From the NCBI RefSeq assembly GCF_026262505.1, contig NC_067208.1:16067962-16131961 (forward strand): DNA of 64,000 nt, in the 5' to 3' direction. This document shows positions 51,438 through 60,793 of this stretch, in pieces; positions within the stretch are counted from its first letter, which is position 1, and every line of letters starts with the position of its first letter. The translations under genes and the position numbers were made by a program. Source of the stretch: Trichomonas vaginalis G3. Lineage: Eukaryota > Parabasalia > Trichomonadida > Trichomonadidae. The notes beneath the pieces are model-generated. The model did no database searches. It was not told the DNA's origin and was given only the letters and a program-made list of their open reading frames with translations.

Positions 51438-52226
51438 CTAAAACTTCATAATATTCTCTTGTATACTTTCTTCTATTTTACGAACACGAATGCGAGTACC
51501 TGTCGAGTTCCCATTGTTCATAGTCAATAGTATTTTCATATGGGTCGAGTTTGGTATTTCTATTTTTACTTTGTCACCTTTCTTAAGTTTGAAGCCTGGC
51601 ATTCTTTCTTGTTTGTCTCTTTTGACTAAACTATTAAATATATAGTCTTTCTCTAAGTCAGGGTTGTTTTTCATTTCTTCGGGGGAGTGGTTTCCCAAAC
51701 CTTTTTGTTTACGGCTATTGTAAATATTTAAAACTTGTCTCATCTTTGCCATGGAGAAATGTCTATATTTGTCGTCATATGACATTTCATTTGCTTCACC
51801 ACCTTGTGGTTGGTTTAAGTCTCTTAAGATTTTTATACAACTGTCAATGACACCAAGAGCAGAATGGTTTTGGTCGACAATGAAATATTGGTTTACATTT
51901 TTTGAACGCAGATAGTTTTTAATATCGTCTGATTTGAAAGAACTTTCACAGTCAGATGTCAGTTTTGTTGGATGGTATTTGTCAACGAATATTGTCAAAG
52001 CAGTTTTCACATCTAAAATATTTTTGGACCATAATGGTATGGCTTCACAGTATCTTGTGTTTTGACCAACAAATATTAGCCAGTATGGTGGTCCATCTTC
52101 TCTATACCTCGGAATGTTTTCCAAGATATCCATAAACCAAGCATTTGGTGTTGAACTAAAGATTTTTATCATGAGTGCTTTCTTTGTTGCCTTAGAAACA
52201 TAGGGGTCCTTGTTTGGATTCGTCAT
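51438..52226 (-). CDS. Polinton integrase (rve type), element D
   Basis: 262 residues, open. It starts MTNPNKDPYVSK in a leader ending TTAAAAA(A)TG. Core segments: WFMDILENIPRY, YWLIFVGQNTRYCEAIPL, KLTSDCESSF, then ALGVIDS and KILRDLN, and a helix with LNIYNSRKQKGLGNHSPEEM. The C-terminal part is SH3-like (FKLKKGDKVKIEI). A short segment NQPQGGEAN is encoded by a GC hairpin (51,799-51,809) like those in two other genes. It is shorter than the element C integrase, lacking its long N-terminal extension. Confidence 0.75.
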   Translation of the reverse strand: MTNPNKDPYVSKATKKALMIKIFSSTPNAWFMDILENIPRYREDGPPYWLIFVGQNTRYCEAIPLWSKNILDVKTALTIFVDKYHPTKLTSDCESSFKSDDIKNYLRSKNVNQYFIVDQNHSALGVIDSCIKILRDLNQPQGGEANEMSYDDKYRHFSMAKMRQVLNIYNSRKQKGLGNHSPEEMKNNPDLEKDYIFNSLVKRDKQERMPGFKLKKGDKVKIEIPNSTHMKILLTMNNGNSTGTRIRVRKIEESIQENIMKF

Positions 52227-52243
52227 TTTTTAACCCATAAGAA

Positions 52244-52645
52244 ATGGGTTTATTTGGCGCATTAGCAGGAGTTGCATCCAGATTTTTGCCCGCAGTGGGA
52301 ACACTAGCCAGAGGTGCATTTGGAATTGGAAGGAAGATTTTGAGTACATTAGGTATACTGAAAGAGAAAGCACAGCCTATTATACAAACTGTACAGAAAG
52401 GTTGGGAGGTAGCACGAGATGCAGCAAATCTTATTCCAAATCCTGAAACAAGAGGAAAAGTTCAAGGATGGATGGACAATGTAGGAAGAGAAGCAGGAAA
52501 CTACTATAACAAAGCAAATGACTACTATAACCAAGCAGGGCACTATATGGACCAAGGTGAAAGATTCTTTAACAGAGGATATAACCATGCACAACAGTGG
52601 GTAAACAACAACCAACCTCAACCGCCTCAAACGTGGGGAATGTAA
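52244..52645 (+). CDS. Amphipathic virion-type protein, element D
   Basis: 133 residues. The N-terminal 45 are hydrophobic and Gly-rich (MGLFGALAGVASRFLPAVGT), the middle is helical, and the tail has a Tyr/Asn-rich repeat (GNYYNKANDYYNQAGHYMDQ) ending in Asn/Gln/Pro. Divergent from the integrase with a 17-base spacer. Same general plan as 15,944, so a putative membrane-active or core protein. Confidence 0.55.
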   Translation: MGLFGALAGVASRFLPAVGTLARGAFGIGRKILSTLGILKEKAQPIIQTVQKGWEVARDAANLIPNPETRGKVQGWMDNVGREAGNYYNKANDYYNQAGHYMDQGERFFNRGYNHAQQWVNNNQPQPPQTWGM

Positions 52646-52664
52646 AATTTTTTACTGAGATGAA

Positions 52665-52817
52665 ATGAACAATATAGCTTTGAGACAAATGGGCTCAAGA
52701 TGGATTTGTCGACTTCCAGCAGTTACACAACGTGTTTGTCAAGTTCTTCCTATACCTCAGGAAGTTTTAGACCGACTTAAAAAACCTAAACAACCAGTTG
52801 AAAACAAACCAAACTAA
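52665..52817 (+). CDS. Small Polinton protein, 50 residues
   Basis: MNNIALRQMGSRWICRLPAV at the start, ending in Lys/Pro-rich residues. Its leader TTTTACTGAGATGAA(ATG) is identical to that of the next gene (52,836), which supports it as a real gene. Function unknown. Confidence 0.5.
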   Translation: MNNIALRQMGSRWICRLPAVTQRVCQVLPIPQEVLDRLKKPKQPVENKPN

Positions 52818-52835
52818 AATTTTTACTGAGATGAA

Positions 52836-53420
52836 ATGACCGAAGAAGTTGAAACGGTAGATTTGACACCACAAACAAAAAGTTCAGAACCATTGTCAAA
52901 ACCTGTCAAAGAACTTACAGATGAAGAGAAAAATTCAATAATAGAAAGTGCCAGGTCTGGAAATACAAACCCTAACTACAAAGTCACTTTTCATAGAAAT
53001 GGAACGGCTAGTATCTCAAAAAAGAAACAGACTCTCACAAATAAAATATTGAAGTCTGAAGGAGCTTTCGAGACAACAGATGGAAAAGTTTACTTCACCG
53101 ACCAACAGTTCATTATAGAACATCTCATTGACTTAGAGTCGAAATATTCTAAACTTTACAACAAACACAAAAAGTTGAAAGGAAAACAAAAACAGATGGC
53201 ATATGATATTTATGAAGATGTTGACGACACAACTGTTCAAGCAAGTGAGGTAAAGTCAAATGAACCGAAAAGTGACGAAAAACCAATAGAAGAAGGGGAG
53301 CCAAAAACTGAAGAAAAACCAAAACCAAAGGTTAGTTTTCAAACTAAACCAAGCCAACCTTCATTAGCTGGTATGGGTTGGCGTCAAAGACTTATGGTAG
53401 CTGGTGGTTATGTTAAGTAA
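52836..53420 (+). CDS. Lys/Glu-rich Polinton protein
   Basis: 194 residues. N-terminal acidic part, a central YKVTFHRNGTASISKKK segment with helices (IIEHLIDLESKYSKLYNK), an acidic low-complexity stretch, and a conserved end SLAGMGWRQRLMVAGGYV. The 3' end recurs at 1-157. Unknown function; perhaps a scaffold or core protein. Confidence 0.55.
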   Translation: MTEEVETVDLTPQTKSSEPLSKPVKELTDEEKNSIIESARSGNTNPNYKVTFHRNGTASISKKKQTLTNKILKSEGAFETTDGKVYFTDQQFIIEHLIDLESKYSKLYNKHKKLKGKQKQMAYDIYEDVDDTTVQASEVKSNEPKSDEKPIEEGEPKTEEKPKPKVSFQTKPSQPSLAGMGWRQRLMVAGGYVK

Positions 53421-53466
53421 AGGAAAAAACATTTTTCAAAAAAAATATTTTTTTATTTTATTTGAA

Positions 53467-54051
53467 ATGTACGCTGAGTTTGTTGGAACAGACCGTTGGG
53501 AAACTTGTTTGTTAGATGAGAAATATGAAATTCACTGTTGTGAGTCATTTGAAGTCAGAAACAAAAAGACAAAAAGAGTTTTAAGCGGATGGGAGCGAAA
53601 TGACGGATATGCTAATATGAAGATGAGTGGAAAAAACTATTTTAAACATGTTGTCATTGCAACTCATTTTATACCGAACCCTAACAATTTACCTTTTGTA
53701 GACCATATAAACCATATAAGAAACGACAATAGACTTGAAAACTTGCGTTGGGTCACTTGTTCTGAAAACAATAAGAACATAGGCAAATTTCGAGATATTG
53801 TATTCGAATTTGTCGACGAACTAGAAGATGAAGCAATTGAAATTACAGACTATGGCGAGCATACGTTTGAGTTTTACTACTATAGCGAAGAACAAGACTC
53901 TTTCTACTTTTATACCGGCGTAAACTATAGGAAATTACAAGTATGTTTTACTAAGGCGGGCTATGCTCATGTAAACGCTAGAGATACAGATGGAAAATAC
54001 GTTCAAATACATCTTAACAAATTCAAGAAGCTATATGGCATACCATTTTAA
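53467..54051 (+). CDS. HNH endonuclease with NUMOD4-like N-terminus
   Basis: 194 residues from the ATG at 53,467 (the frame is open further upstream, but the shared AT-rich leader ends here). N-terminal WETCLLDEKYEI.CCESFEVRN looks like NUMOD4; the HNH core is PFVDHINHIRNDNRLENLRW with VTCSENNKN after it. Such proteins cut DNA and are typical of homing genes. The C-terminal 70 residues (FYFYTG, DTDGKYVQIHLNKF) resemble the protein at 16,628. The gene with its leader is absent at the same place in copy A (about position 165-190), so it behaves as a mobile cassette. Looks whole. Confidence 0.8.
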   Translation: MYAEFVGTDRWETCLLDEKYEIHCCESFEVRNKKTKRVLSGWERNDGYANMKMSGKNYFKHVVIATHFIPNPNNLPFVDHINHIRNDNRLENLRWVTCSENNKNIGKFRDIVFEFVDELEDEAIEITDYGEHTFEFYYYSEEQDSFYFYTGVNYRKLQVCFTKAGYAHVNARDTDGKYVQIHLNKFKKLYGIPF

Positions 54052-54081
54052 AACAAAAAATATTTTTTTATTTTTGTAAAA

Positions 54082-54801
54082 ATGCCCCCACATAGAATGG
54101 ACAGAAAATCTGCTAGAATAAAAGCAGAGTTAGAAAGATATGGTTGGAGAGTTTCAAAGAAGTTTAAATATAGGAAGGGAAGACCCATAAAAGTCTATGA
54201 CAAACTGGCTGGTCTGACCTACGAAATGGACTTAGAAACAGCGCGCGCAAACTATCCAAACAGATTAGAGAGGTTAGAAGAAGAACGTCTTATGAACTTG
54301 CCTTTCAATGTTAGTGAGCCTCAAGTTGAAGGACACGACGGCTTTGCCAGATTCTACTGGAAACATGACGAACAATTGCATCCTTTGAGGAGGAAAAAAG
54401 GAAAAGGTGAAGACGCACATGCTCCCATGGAAAGAACAAGATATGCATATGAAAAGTATCGTGAAGTTAGAAGTCAAATTACATCTGGTCGAACCTTTAC
54501 AGTAAACTTTGACGAAGGAAAGAACAAAGAAGGCTTCATGGGTGTACTTGCTGCCATACAAGACGGAAATAAGAAAGGATACAATCTCAGACTAACCGTA
54601 ACAGATTTGGACGGTCATATATACTATGCACATGGCAATGTCACAACAGCCGCACAACTTCTTGACGCTTTCAAGACTACAAAGAGAGAACAAATGTTTG
54701 ACTCCGACTCAGATATTTTGAATGCAATTGAAGGAATTGTAAGCGTGAAGTTCGAATGGTACCAACCTAACCCTCAAGCAGTCAGACAACATGTTTGTTA
54801 G
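54082..54801 (+). pseudogene. Family B DNA polymerase, N-terminal part only (element D)
   Basis: 239 codons matching the first part of the polymerase gene in copy A, starting MPPHRMDRKSARIK. It is basic, and contains the segment GRTFTVNFDEGKNKEGFM found also in the other copy. The catalytic part is not present here. Broken. Confidence 0.7.
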
Positions 54802-54871
54802 ATGAGAAATATGAAATGGCATACTTTTTTAAAACATTTTTTTTAAAACAGTATATTTTTACATATATTAA

Positions 54872-55731
54872 ATGTTTCAGGTTGAAAAACAAAGAACAAA
54901 AGCAGCAGATACAAAACCGTTAGACTATATCTTTACAAACGCCGGTAGGACTATATCAGATGAAGAAATTTCATCCGGTGCTTACAGGTTTGACTTTCCA
55001 ATTCGTTGGCTTCAAAGTCCTTCAGATGCAAAGGCAATAGGATTTAGAAGAGTTTTGTTTTCAAAAAGAACTAACGCATTTATGTTCGCAGTATATTTTC
55101 ATGGGCGGTATAGAGGTCATGATGGTCTAATAGACAAATTTGACGAAATGAGAATCTTTACAGTTCGTTCAGACGAAAGTCTTGAGAAGACTCTAAATGA
55201 CTTTCAAACTCAAATAAACAAATACTACTGGGAATTTCAAGAAAAATACGATTCTTTACTAAATGGAACATACTATCTGAAACTAGAATATGACAAGATG
55301 AACTCCACCGTTTCATTTCAAAGGATTGAAAATAACCCTCCAGAGATACACAGTTTTTATTTTGGCAAGTAGACAAACGTTCTTGGGCACAATTTCTTCG
55401 GTTACTAAACCAGAACGAACCATTACCACCTGACGGTCCGTTCTGGTTTATACGCCCACCAGCAGATTTGACAGTTTATAGAAACGTGTTTGACCCTCAA
55501 AATGTTATGTGTCATGCAAGTTTCAGTTCAAGCAACAACAGTTTTCTATGTATCGGTAAGGACTTTTATGACTTTGCTTCTAAATTCTACGAACCACCTA
55601 GTAACAGTTTCTCTGACTTTCAAGTTTGGTTCACAACAAACGGTGTGCAACATATTATTCCATTGTACTATGACTTTTATCTCGAATTGTCTTTCATATA
55701 TAACTACGGAGAAGTGCTGAAAAAGTATTGA
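54872..55731 (+). pseudogene. Capsid-type protein family S2, element D
   Basis: Starts MFQVEKQRTKAADT in ATTAAATG. Contains GAYRFDFPIRWLQSPSDAKA, IGFRRVLFSKRTNAFMFAVY, an acidic helix part and a C-terminal FQVWFTTNGVQH with LELSFIYNYG. Compared with copy A it is very similar. About one break. Probably a minor capsid or penton-type protein by its ending and neighbours; unproven. Confidence 0.5.
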
Positions 55732-55735
55732 AAAA

Positions 55736-56264
55736 TGAGTTTTGGTTGAAAAAATACGGTGGAGCCAAAAGTGGCTCGACCTCAAAACAAGCATTTTGTG
55801 AAGAATATACCACCCGCCGGAATTCCGGCAGGTGCTTTTTATACAATGTTAATGCAGGAATTCCTGATGAAATCAAATAGGTTAGAGGAATGTATGTAGA
55901 CCCAAGACTTGTAAACTATATAGCAATGTGGGCTTCTCCAAAATATTGTATAGCAGTTGGAAAAATTCTGGACTCCATAGACAAGAAAGTTCATGAGAAA
56001 TTAGATGAAGAAGAACTTGAAGATACAGTAGAGAATGCAAAACCTTTGTTCGAAGAAGAAGTTAGAAAAATGCATGAAAAACAAATAGAACATGAACGTG
56101 AGATATGTTCTGGTTATAGAGATTCTCCATACGAACTAGACCAATGGGAACAAGAAGATTTAAAGAGAGAATTTAGAGAATATGAACTCGCTAAAATTTC
56201 ATTAGAAGCTGCAGAAGAGAGGTTAAAGGTTTGGGGTCGTTTTGTACAAAAATATTGTGAGTAA
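55736..56264 (+). pseudogene. KilA-N domain protein, element D copy
   Basis: The last 124 codons match the whole gene at 21,254-21,934 almost exactly (MYVDPRLVNYIAMWASPKY, then the acidic coiled coil). The 5' part is incomplete. DNA-binding by family. Followed by two GTTAG-type palindrome units (cores near 56,321 and 56,533) and 22-bp tandem repeats. Confidence 0.7.
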
Positions 56265-56269
56265 ATGAA

Positions 56270-56650
56270 CCATTTATTTTTATTGAATTCGACAAAAATA
56301 TATTTTATGTTAGAATGTTAGATCTAACATGTTTTCTAACACGTTTTCTAACATCGTAGAAAACACACAAAACTCATCTAATGGCTCGATGTTGTCCATT
56401 GTTCTGTTTCAGAACTAGTCTTGTACTTTTTCAGAACAAGACTTGTACTTTTTCAAGACAATATTTGTACTGTTTCAAGACAATGTCCGACGTACCACCA
56501 AAAAATATATTTTATGTTAGAATGTTAGATCTAACATGTTTTCTAACACGTTTTCTAACATGGTCTAAAACTCTTGAATTTTCATGAGTTTTCCCGAAAT
56601 AAAAAATAAAGTTGGTTTTTTTAAAAAAATATTTTTTATTTTTATTGTAA
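56270..56650. repeat. GTTAG palindromes and 22-bp repeats between cassette genes
   Basis: Two palindrome units (56,290-56,365; 56,505-56,572) enclose a tandem of the ACTGTTTCAGAACAATATTT family (56,400-56,480). The final part is the leader of the MNPTSML gene (ATATTTTTTATTTTTATTG). Confidence 0.85.
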
Positions 56651-56654
56651 GAAC

Positions 56655-57569
56655 ATGTTAGCAACAACTTTACCAAACTCTTTAGTTATGAACCCAACTT
56701 CAATGTTAGTAGAGATGAAAAGCTTCATTCCTTCTTCATATACTTTCGAAACAGAAATCCAGAAGATAAAGCAAGAACTTCTCCAAGGAGATTTAGACTG
56801 TAGTGCGAAAGATGAAACAAATGAACAATATCTTTATGAAATGCAGGATATTATTGACCATCTACCTAAACTTCCTGAAATACAACAACAAAAACTCACT
56901 ATTCCAGAATTCGATGAAATAGAAGTCAAAGCAACTGACTCAGTAGAAATAAAGAAGTTCATACGAAAGGTAAACTATGAGTTTCTTGGATTTCATTGCA
57001 ACCACAAAGTCATGGACAAAGATTGCGACATGGTATATAAGAACATCTCTGACATATATAAATCTGAAGAATTTAAGACCTACGACAACTTTGTTTCGTT
57101 AGTTGCAAAATGTGTATGGCAGATAAGAGATAAAGATAGAAGAGGTAAAGTATGGAACGAACAGATAAAACCAGCAACTTTTGAGTTAAAGAAAACCATT
57201 GACGCCTTGGTTGTTTTAGCAGGTAAGGTTTCAGAATATAACGCAAAAATGAACCCGCAATGTTCTAAATGTAAAGCAGCAATGAGGAAATATAACTACT
57301 CCGTCAAAGAGATAGAACGTATGCGAAACGACTATGCAGACTTAAAGAAAGAAGCAGAGAAACCAGCAGAAAACAAAATGGACATGTTAGCATTTCTAAA
57401 CAAAAACTATCCAACAGCTGACGATTTCCTTCTTTCAGATGTCAAGAAGAAGTATAAAGAAACTTTCGGCATTGTTAAAACATTCGATGTACTGACAGAA
57501 GAAATAGAAGCTACGAAATTGTTTAGAGTCATGAACCATCGCAACATATACCATGTAAAACGCTTGTAA
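56655..57569 (+). CDS. MNPTSML-family protein, element D copy
   Basis: 304 residues, looks whole. MLATTLPNSLVMNPTSMLVE at the start, CSKCKAAMRKYNYSV near 220, HVKRL at the end. Very close to 20,045-21,067. It follows a KilA-N gene in each place. The stop is directly followed by GTTAG-type palindromes (57,575-57,645). Confidence 0.7.
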   Translation: MLATTLPNSLVMNPTSMLVEMKSFIPSSYTFETEIQKIKQELLQGDLDCSAKDETNEQYLYEMQDIIDHLPKLPEIQQQKLTIPEFDEIEVKATDSVEIKKFIRKVNYEFLGFHCNHKVMDKDCDMVYKNISDIYKSEEFKTYDNFVSLVAKCVWQIRDKDRRGKVWNEQIKPATFELKKTIDALVVLAGKVSEYNAKMNPQCSKCKAAMRKYNYSVKEIERMRNDYADLKKEAEKPAENKMDMLAFLNKNYPTADDFLLSDVKKKYKETFGIVKTFDVLTEEIEATKLFRVMNHRNIYHVKRL

Positions 57570-57900
57570 ATAGTTATGTTAGAAAACATGTTAGAAAACA
57601 TGTTAGATCTAACATTCTAACATAAAATATATTTTTATTGAATTCCGTATGAAATTTCATGAGTTTTGTGTGTTTTAGACCATGTTAGAAAACGTGTTAG
57701 AAAACGTGTTAGATCTAACATTCTACCCTAAAATATATTTTTGCTGAAAAATGACCAAATTTCATGAATTTCCTCATATGCTTGCGACCGGTAGAAAACC
57801 GAGAGAAGAGATTCCGTATGAAATTCATGAATTTCCTTAAGATAGAAAAAATAAAGTTAGTTTTTTATAAAATATTTTTTTTATTTTGTATGTAAGAACA
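57570..57900 (-). repeat. Two GTTAG palindrome units and leader
   Basis: Units at 57,575-57,640 and 57,675-57,745, both reversed relative to those at 56.3 kb. The rest is AT-rich leader for the next gene, ending TTTTGTATGTAAGAACAGGAA, the same end as the leader at 21,935-21,960. Confidence 0.85.
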
Positions 57901-57904
57901 GGAA

Positions 57905-58519
57905 ATGACAAACACTGAGTTTGAAACAGTTAAAAAGATAGACAATAACACCAAAGTGGTTAGAATTGGTGATTTAAACGTAAGATACTCAAAGAAATAC
58001 AACAAATATTCTTTGTCAGACATTCTAACACTATCTGAAAAGAAAACATCCCACGACTGGGTTAGAAATGCTTCAACTCAGAAAATTTTGACAAGAAATC
58101 CTGAGCTTATGATATCGGTAAGATTCTATGGAACAAGAACATATCTCATCGACAAAAGTCTTATACCAGTAGTTTTGTTCTGGATTGACCCAGTTGTTGG
58201 ATATAATTTCATAACATATGGTTCATTCGATACTGAACGTTGCAGTGAAGGCTTACTTTATATCGTTCAGAAACCAAAGGACTTCAATACAAAGAGATAT
58301 AAGATAGGAAGAACATTTAATATAACTCAAAGATATGACAGTACAGTCAATAGAGTTAAGGTTGTGTTTGTAAATGATATGAGAGCTGCTGAAACAGAAC
58401 TGCTTGAAAAGTTTGAGAAAATGTATGGTGCTCCCATAAAAGGTAAAGAAACGTTTGAAGTAGATGAGATAGCTAAAGCTATAAAATTATTTGACGAAGT
58501 TGCTGAAAAATACATGTAA
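57905..58519 (+). CDS. KilA-N-like protein with T5orf172 (GIY-YIG-like) domain
   Basis: 204 residues, whole. N-terminal half: VRIGDLNVRYSKKYNKYSLS, HDWVRNASTQKIL and a strand region YLIDKSLIPVVLFWIDP, which fits a divergent KilA-N/Bro-type DNA-binding domain. C-terminal half: GLLYIVQKPKDFNTKRYKIG then RYDSTVNRVKVVFVNDMRAA and TELLEKFEKMYG, the pattern of T5orf172, a GIY-YIG-related domain often fused to KilA-N in viruses. Possibly a nuclease or a DNA-binding regulator. Confidence 0.7.
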   Translation: MTNTEFETVKKIDNNTKVVRIGDLNVRYSKKYNKYSLSDILTLSEKKTSHDWVRNASTQKILTRNPELMISVRFYGTRTYLIDKSLIPVVLFWIDPVVGYNFITYGSFDTERCSEGLLYIVQKPKDFNTKRYKIGRTFNITQRYDSTVNRVKVVFVNDMRAAETELLEKFEKMYGAPIKGKETFEVDEIAKAIKLFDEVAEKYM

Positions 58520-58606
58520 AGCGTTTATTTTTGGTCTTTTATACAAGATAGAAAATAACGCTAATTTTATTTTTTTTATTTTTTTATTTTGTATGTAAAG
58601 ACAGAT

Positions 58607-59443
58607 ATGTCAACAACAGAGAACACAACAACTGCTATCGTTCATGAAGCCATAAATGAAGAATACGAGTGGTTCAGTTTAACAAACAACTCCGTCTCAT
58701 TCGTTCGGTCAAAGACGATATGTACCAAATGCAAAGTATTTTGACAGCATGTTTTGCTCCAGATACTAAGCTTCCTAAAGACTGGTTTAGGAACCAAAGC
58801 ACTATTGAACTATTAAATGAAGCACAGCGAGACATACTTTTTTCTGAAAATCGTGAAGAACAGCGAGTGGGAGAAAAACCCCAGTCGCCAAAACTCTATG
58901 AAAATCGTGAAAAATTGCCAAATGGTTTGAGAGGTTGGTATGTACATAGACTTCTTGTAAATAATGTGGCACAATGGGCTTCACCTCGCTATTCATGGTA
59001 TGTTTGTAAACTTCTTGACGAAATTCATAGACAAGAACGTGAAAGCTAGAGAACAAGCTTGAAGCAAAAGACAAAAACATACAGAAAAGAATACCACGTT
59101 CGGTACCAAAAGGAAAGGAAAGAACTATAAGTATATGATTTACACTGAAGAGATGGAAAATGAAGAAGACAGAGATATGGTTATGTTGCATTTAGTCAGA
59201 AGAAACAACAAAAGCTTTTACGACCTTGCTAAGATTTACAAATCTGACAGAAATTGGTTCTATCGCGAAAACTTACCGATTTCAATGACACCGAATGAAG
59301 ATGTGAAACAAATAGTTCAAGATACTTTACCTCAAACACACTATGATATGAAAGGTTGTACAATTCTTACCTTCAAAGAAGATTTGCCATTGTTAAAGGA
59401 AAAAATAACAGAGTATTTTGACAACTTCAAACAAGCAGAGTAA
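58607..59443 (+). pseudogene. KilA-N-type protein with C-terminal extension, broken
   Basis: Starts MSTTENTTTAIVHEA after the GTATGTAAAGACAG leader. Pieces show KLPKDWFRNQSTIELL, then GWYVHRLLVNNVAQWASPRY (the KilA-N helix pair), and further on SFYDLAKIYKSDRNWFYREN and LTFKEDLPLLKEKIT, an extension similar to those following KilA-N in large DNA viruses. Broken, a few breaks. Confidence 0.6.
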
Positions 59444-59880
59444 ATGAACCATTTATTTTTCAAGCTTGACTTCAGATGGCTCAGGTAGCTCTATAAGGTA
59501 AATTGTCTTGTCAAATCCTTCTGGCATTCCGAGTCCTTCCTTCAGACATTCCGAGTCCTTCCATCCAACATTCCAAGTCCTTCCCGACAACTGGAAAAAA
59601 ATTTCCCGACAACTGGAAAAAAAATTCCCGACAACTGGAAAAAATTTTCCTGTTGTTCGTCCGTAAACCATTCAAATTTTCGAAAATTGAGAACTTTTTG
59701 GTCGAACGACAGAAAAAAATTTCCCGACAACTGGAAAAAAATTTCCCGACAACTGGAAAAGTTCTTCCTTCCGACAGGACACAAACGAATGTCCGACGTT
59801 CCTCTTCCTGAATGTCTTCCAAAGCCAGAAGAACCGAAAGCTGCAGAACCACAACAGACTAAGACCAAACACTTACATTT
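59444..59880. repeat. Short tandem repeats between convergent genes
   Basis: Three copies of a 24-bp unit with CATTCCGAGTCCTTCC (59,523-59,584) and two groups of a 20-bp unit TTCCCGACAACTGGAAAAAA (59,582-59,652; 59,719-59,762). Small frames on both strands here are products of the repeats. A possible gene tail, MSDVPLPECLPKPEEP, lies at 59,791-59,890. Confidence 0.7.
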
Positions 59881-60760
59881 TTACGCTTGACTTTTTACAA
59901 TTTGAACTTTGTTTGCGTAGATATGAATTCTGAAAGAAGTATGAGGGTCTTGTATGACTTTGTACTTCTCCCATAGTTCATGTCTGTCAAACTTACCTGC
60001 CATGGACTCTTTCATAAGTTCCATGAAATCGTCTTCGGACAATCCGGGGAAAAGTATGATATCAGTAAGTATTCTTTTAACATCCTTACTTAAACTCTTT
60101 GCTGTCTGTACACAAATGACAACAGAGATGTTGAAGTGTCTGAGCTTCTTGAGAATTCGACACATGTCTTGTTCTCTGTTCTTTAACAAAGGATGAGAGG
60201 CGAAATCATCTAAGATAAGAAGACATCTGTGAGGGTAAGTCTTCCAATCGTAAGATTGCAATTTCTTCGAAATGTATTCTATCTCTTTCTGTTTGTTTCT
60301 GAAGTGTTTCTTCTCTAATATTCTCTGCATTTCCTCATTTGGGTCTTTAAACTTAGAGTTTATATACTCATTTATAGCATTGTACTTCAAAACTCTTCTT
60401 TGGTACTTCTTTATCCAATCTAACAACTCAGAGTCTTTTATACATACTAACTTAGACTTTTTTATAATATCTTTGAACGAATTGACGGTTTGATCGAATT
60501 GACCAGAAGTACTACAAATGACTACTAACTCATAGAATGGGTTCTTCTCATCTAGTTCTTGTTGTTGTGCAGCCATTTTAGATAAGTGAAAGTCTTGCCC
60601 GACCCAGGTGGTGCGATTAGACCTGTTATACCATTCTGAGCAAATAAGAACTTGTCATGTATGGGTTTTATCTGAGCATTTTCCAACTTCCTCTTGTTCT
60701 TGTTTAAAACATTCTCAAATTTCTTGTCAATGTCAGCAAACTTTTTTTCTAACATATTTT
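59881..60760 (-). pseudogene. A32-like packaging ATPase, element D, broken
   Basis: N-terminal part: FAQNGITGLIAPPGSGKTF with Walker A PPGSGKT. Later: RCLLILDDFASHPLL (Walker B) and VVICVQTAKSL, then ILFPGLSEDDFMELM, the same order as in the element B enzyme. Drives DNA packaging. Broken, about one break. The start is probably at MLEKKFADI near 60,754, just before the divergent gene. Confidence 0.75.
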
Positions 60761-60793
60761 TAGAAAAATTAAAAATTTTATCTTTTACAAAAT

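Noticed and set aside
59503-59890. Overlapping Arg/Lys- and Phe-rich frames on both strands
   Set aside because: They are generated by the short CCCGACAACTGGAAAA tandem repeats; at most a gene tail at 59,791 is plausible.
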